Position numbers and translations under genes: made by a program. DNA of 7,795 nt. Origin: Planctomycetota bacterium. GTDB lineage: Bacteria > Planctomycetota > UBA11346. The DNA is taken from assembly GCA_013816645.1 (NCBI GenBank), contig JACDEC010000128.1, positions 1-7,795 on the forward strand, given 5' to 3'. The notes under the pieces were generated by a model. That model saw nothing but the letters and a program-made list of their open reading frames with translations, made no database searches and was not told the origin of the DNA. Each line of letters starts with the position of its first letter. The first letter of the stretch is position 1. Below are positions 7,048 through 7,795 of the stretch, piece by piece.

Positions 7048-7076
7048 GGCGTAAGGCAGGGTCCGGAAGTCCGGAA
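7044..7076. repeat. Two short tandem duplications at the convergent gene C / gene D junction
   Basis: GTAAGGC occurs twice in tandem (7044-7050, 7051-7057), the first copy containing the TAA stop of gene C. GTCCGGAA then occurs twice in tandem (7061-7068, 7069-7076). The second pair contains two TCCGGA palindromes 2 bp apart that could fold into a small hairpin. No T-tract follows on either strand, so a terminator function is unproven. Confidence 0.5.
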
Positions 7077-7100
7077 GTCGAAGACAACGGAGGTGAGCGT

Positions 7101-7795
7101 TTAGCCGACGACGATCTCCGGCGCCCACTTGATGCCGTCGAGCGACATCGGCTTGATCACGGTGATGCGCAGTTCGTTGGTGCCGGCCACCACCGCGTCG
7201 GCGAGCTCGATGCGGGTCGGCGCTTCGCCGATGTCGGCCATCACCACCTCCCAGCTGCGCGCGCCAAGCTGCACGCGCAGTGCTCCGCGCTGGGCCGTCG
7301 GTTCGAGCACCAGGGTCAGATGCTTGGGAACCGGCGACGGCACCTGCAGGGTGGCGCGATACTCCATCGTTTCGGCGACCACGGTGCCGTCGTGGGCGGC
7401 CCAGCCGGTGATCGGCATCAGCAGGGGCTGCGCGCCGATCGGCGCGTGTTTGACCAGCTGGTAGGCGGCAAGCGGACGCTCGAGCGCGAGCCACTCGGCG
7501 CCATCCCAGCGCGCCTGCCAGCCCGTCAGGGCCAGGGTCGGCGCATGGACCCGGTTGGCGGTGATCGCATCGGGCGCGAAGGCATGCAGCGTCCGCCACG
7601 CGGCGTCGTCGCGGCGCAGCGCCAGCAGCTGGCCGGGAGCGATGTGGATGGGCTGGTCGCCGAGCCGCGCGCTGCGCGCGACCTCGTCGAGGTTCATCAG
7701 CAGCCAGGTCGTCACCCCCGCCGCGTCGGTGCAGGCGCTGGCGCGCAGGCCGTTGGTGTCCTCGCCCTGGACGTCGAGCAGACGCGGCAGCTGGG
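7101..7795 (-). CDS. C-terminal part of a larger protein, probably a secreted carbohydrate-active enzyme (beta-sandwich tail)
   Basis: Reading from the window edge to TAA at 7101-7103 gives 230 open residues. The frame continues past base 7795, so the N-terminus is missing. A GTG at 7715 could be mistaken for a start, but residues before it are in the same style (DTNGLRASACTDAAG leading into VTTWLLMNLDE) and no convincing ribosome site was seen, so it is treated as internal. The first visible part resembles the small beta domain after the barrel of many glycoside hydrolases (TTWLLMNLDE ... IHIAPGQLLALRR). It is followed by a jelly-roll-like segment (METYRATLQV-type strand, LTLVLEPT, LRVQLGARSWEV) ending in GTNELRITVIKPMSLDGIKW. 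The late G-x-N-x-L-x-[IV] pattern is common at the ends of galactose-binding-like domains in glycoside hydrolases. No catalytic residues are in view. It converges on gene C with a 53-bp gap. The family assignment is a tentative inference from texture and context. Confidence 0.6.
   Translation of the reverse strand, partial: QLPRLLDVQGEDTNGLRASACTDAAGVTTWLLMNLDEVARSARLGDQPIHIAPGQLLALRRDDAAWRTLHAFAPDAITANRVHAPTLALTGWQARWDGAEWLALERPLAAYQLVKHAPIGAQPLLMPITGWAAHDGTVVAETMEYRATLQVPSPVPKHLTLVLEPTAQRGALRVQLGARSWEVVMADIGEAPTRIELADAVVAGTNELRITVIKPMSLDGIKWAPEIVVG

Noticed and set aside
5695..7599. 634-codon frame on the minus strand opposite gene C and overlapping gene D
   Set aside because: Shadow of genes C and D in another frame, with composition-driven A/R/V/D-rich translation and no motifs.
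7101..7715. Gene D as a complete 204-residue protein starting at GTG 7715
   Set aside because: The frame stays open to the window edge with protein-like sequence before the GTG, and no clear ribosome site precedes it. It reads as the end of a longer protein.

Overview
The window is GC-rich (about two-thirds G+C by eye) bacterial DNA. It holds four protein-coding genes packed tightly, two of them cut by the window edges. No RNA genes, CRISPR arrays or insertion sequences are visible. Three of the four genes encode exported proteins with the architecture of the DUF4838 / GH67 N-terminal-like superfamily: large secreted proteins related to alpha-glucuronidase-type glycoside hydrolases. Expansions of this family are typical of glycan-degrading Planctomycetota, Verrucomicrobiota, Lentisphaerota and some Bacteroidota. 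The high GC and the paralogue expansion make a Planctomycetota/Verrucomicrobiota-type organism most likely, but no marker gene here proves it.

Layout. Positions 1-1826 (minus) hold gene A, a DUF4838-type protein missing its C-terminus. After a 56-bp spacer comes gene B (1883-4189, minus, 768 aa), a complete close paralogue of A. B lies upstream of A in transcription, so the two probably form a B-A operon. A and B align without a net gap over all 608 residues of A visible here, with about 80% identity and about 94% in the central catalytic-type core. Positions 4190-4530 are a 341-bp divergent intergenic region with a cluster of 12-bp TGCCAYCG-type repeats, a long inverted repeat and a separate operator-like dyad. 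Gene C (4531-7047, plus, 838 aa) is a distant member of the same superfamily, transcribed away from B. After a 53-bp convergent gap, gene D (7101-7795, minus) is the C-terminal 230 residues of a larger protein whose start lies outside the window. It ends in a beta-sandwich-like segment that resembles the tail of a secreted glycoside hydrolase.

How it fits together. All three proteins with a visible N-terminus have Sec-type signal peptides, and the best guess is a locus for extracellular or periplasmic breakdown of a complex polysaccharide. A/B and C differ in their C-terminal domains and in a Cys motif near the presumed active site, so they probably act on different linkages or substrates. 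The shared B/C control region, with symmetric elements between divergent genes, would suit a common regulator. The biochemical activity of these proteins cannot be fixed from sequence alone.
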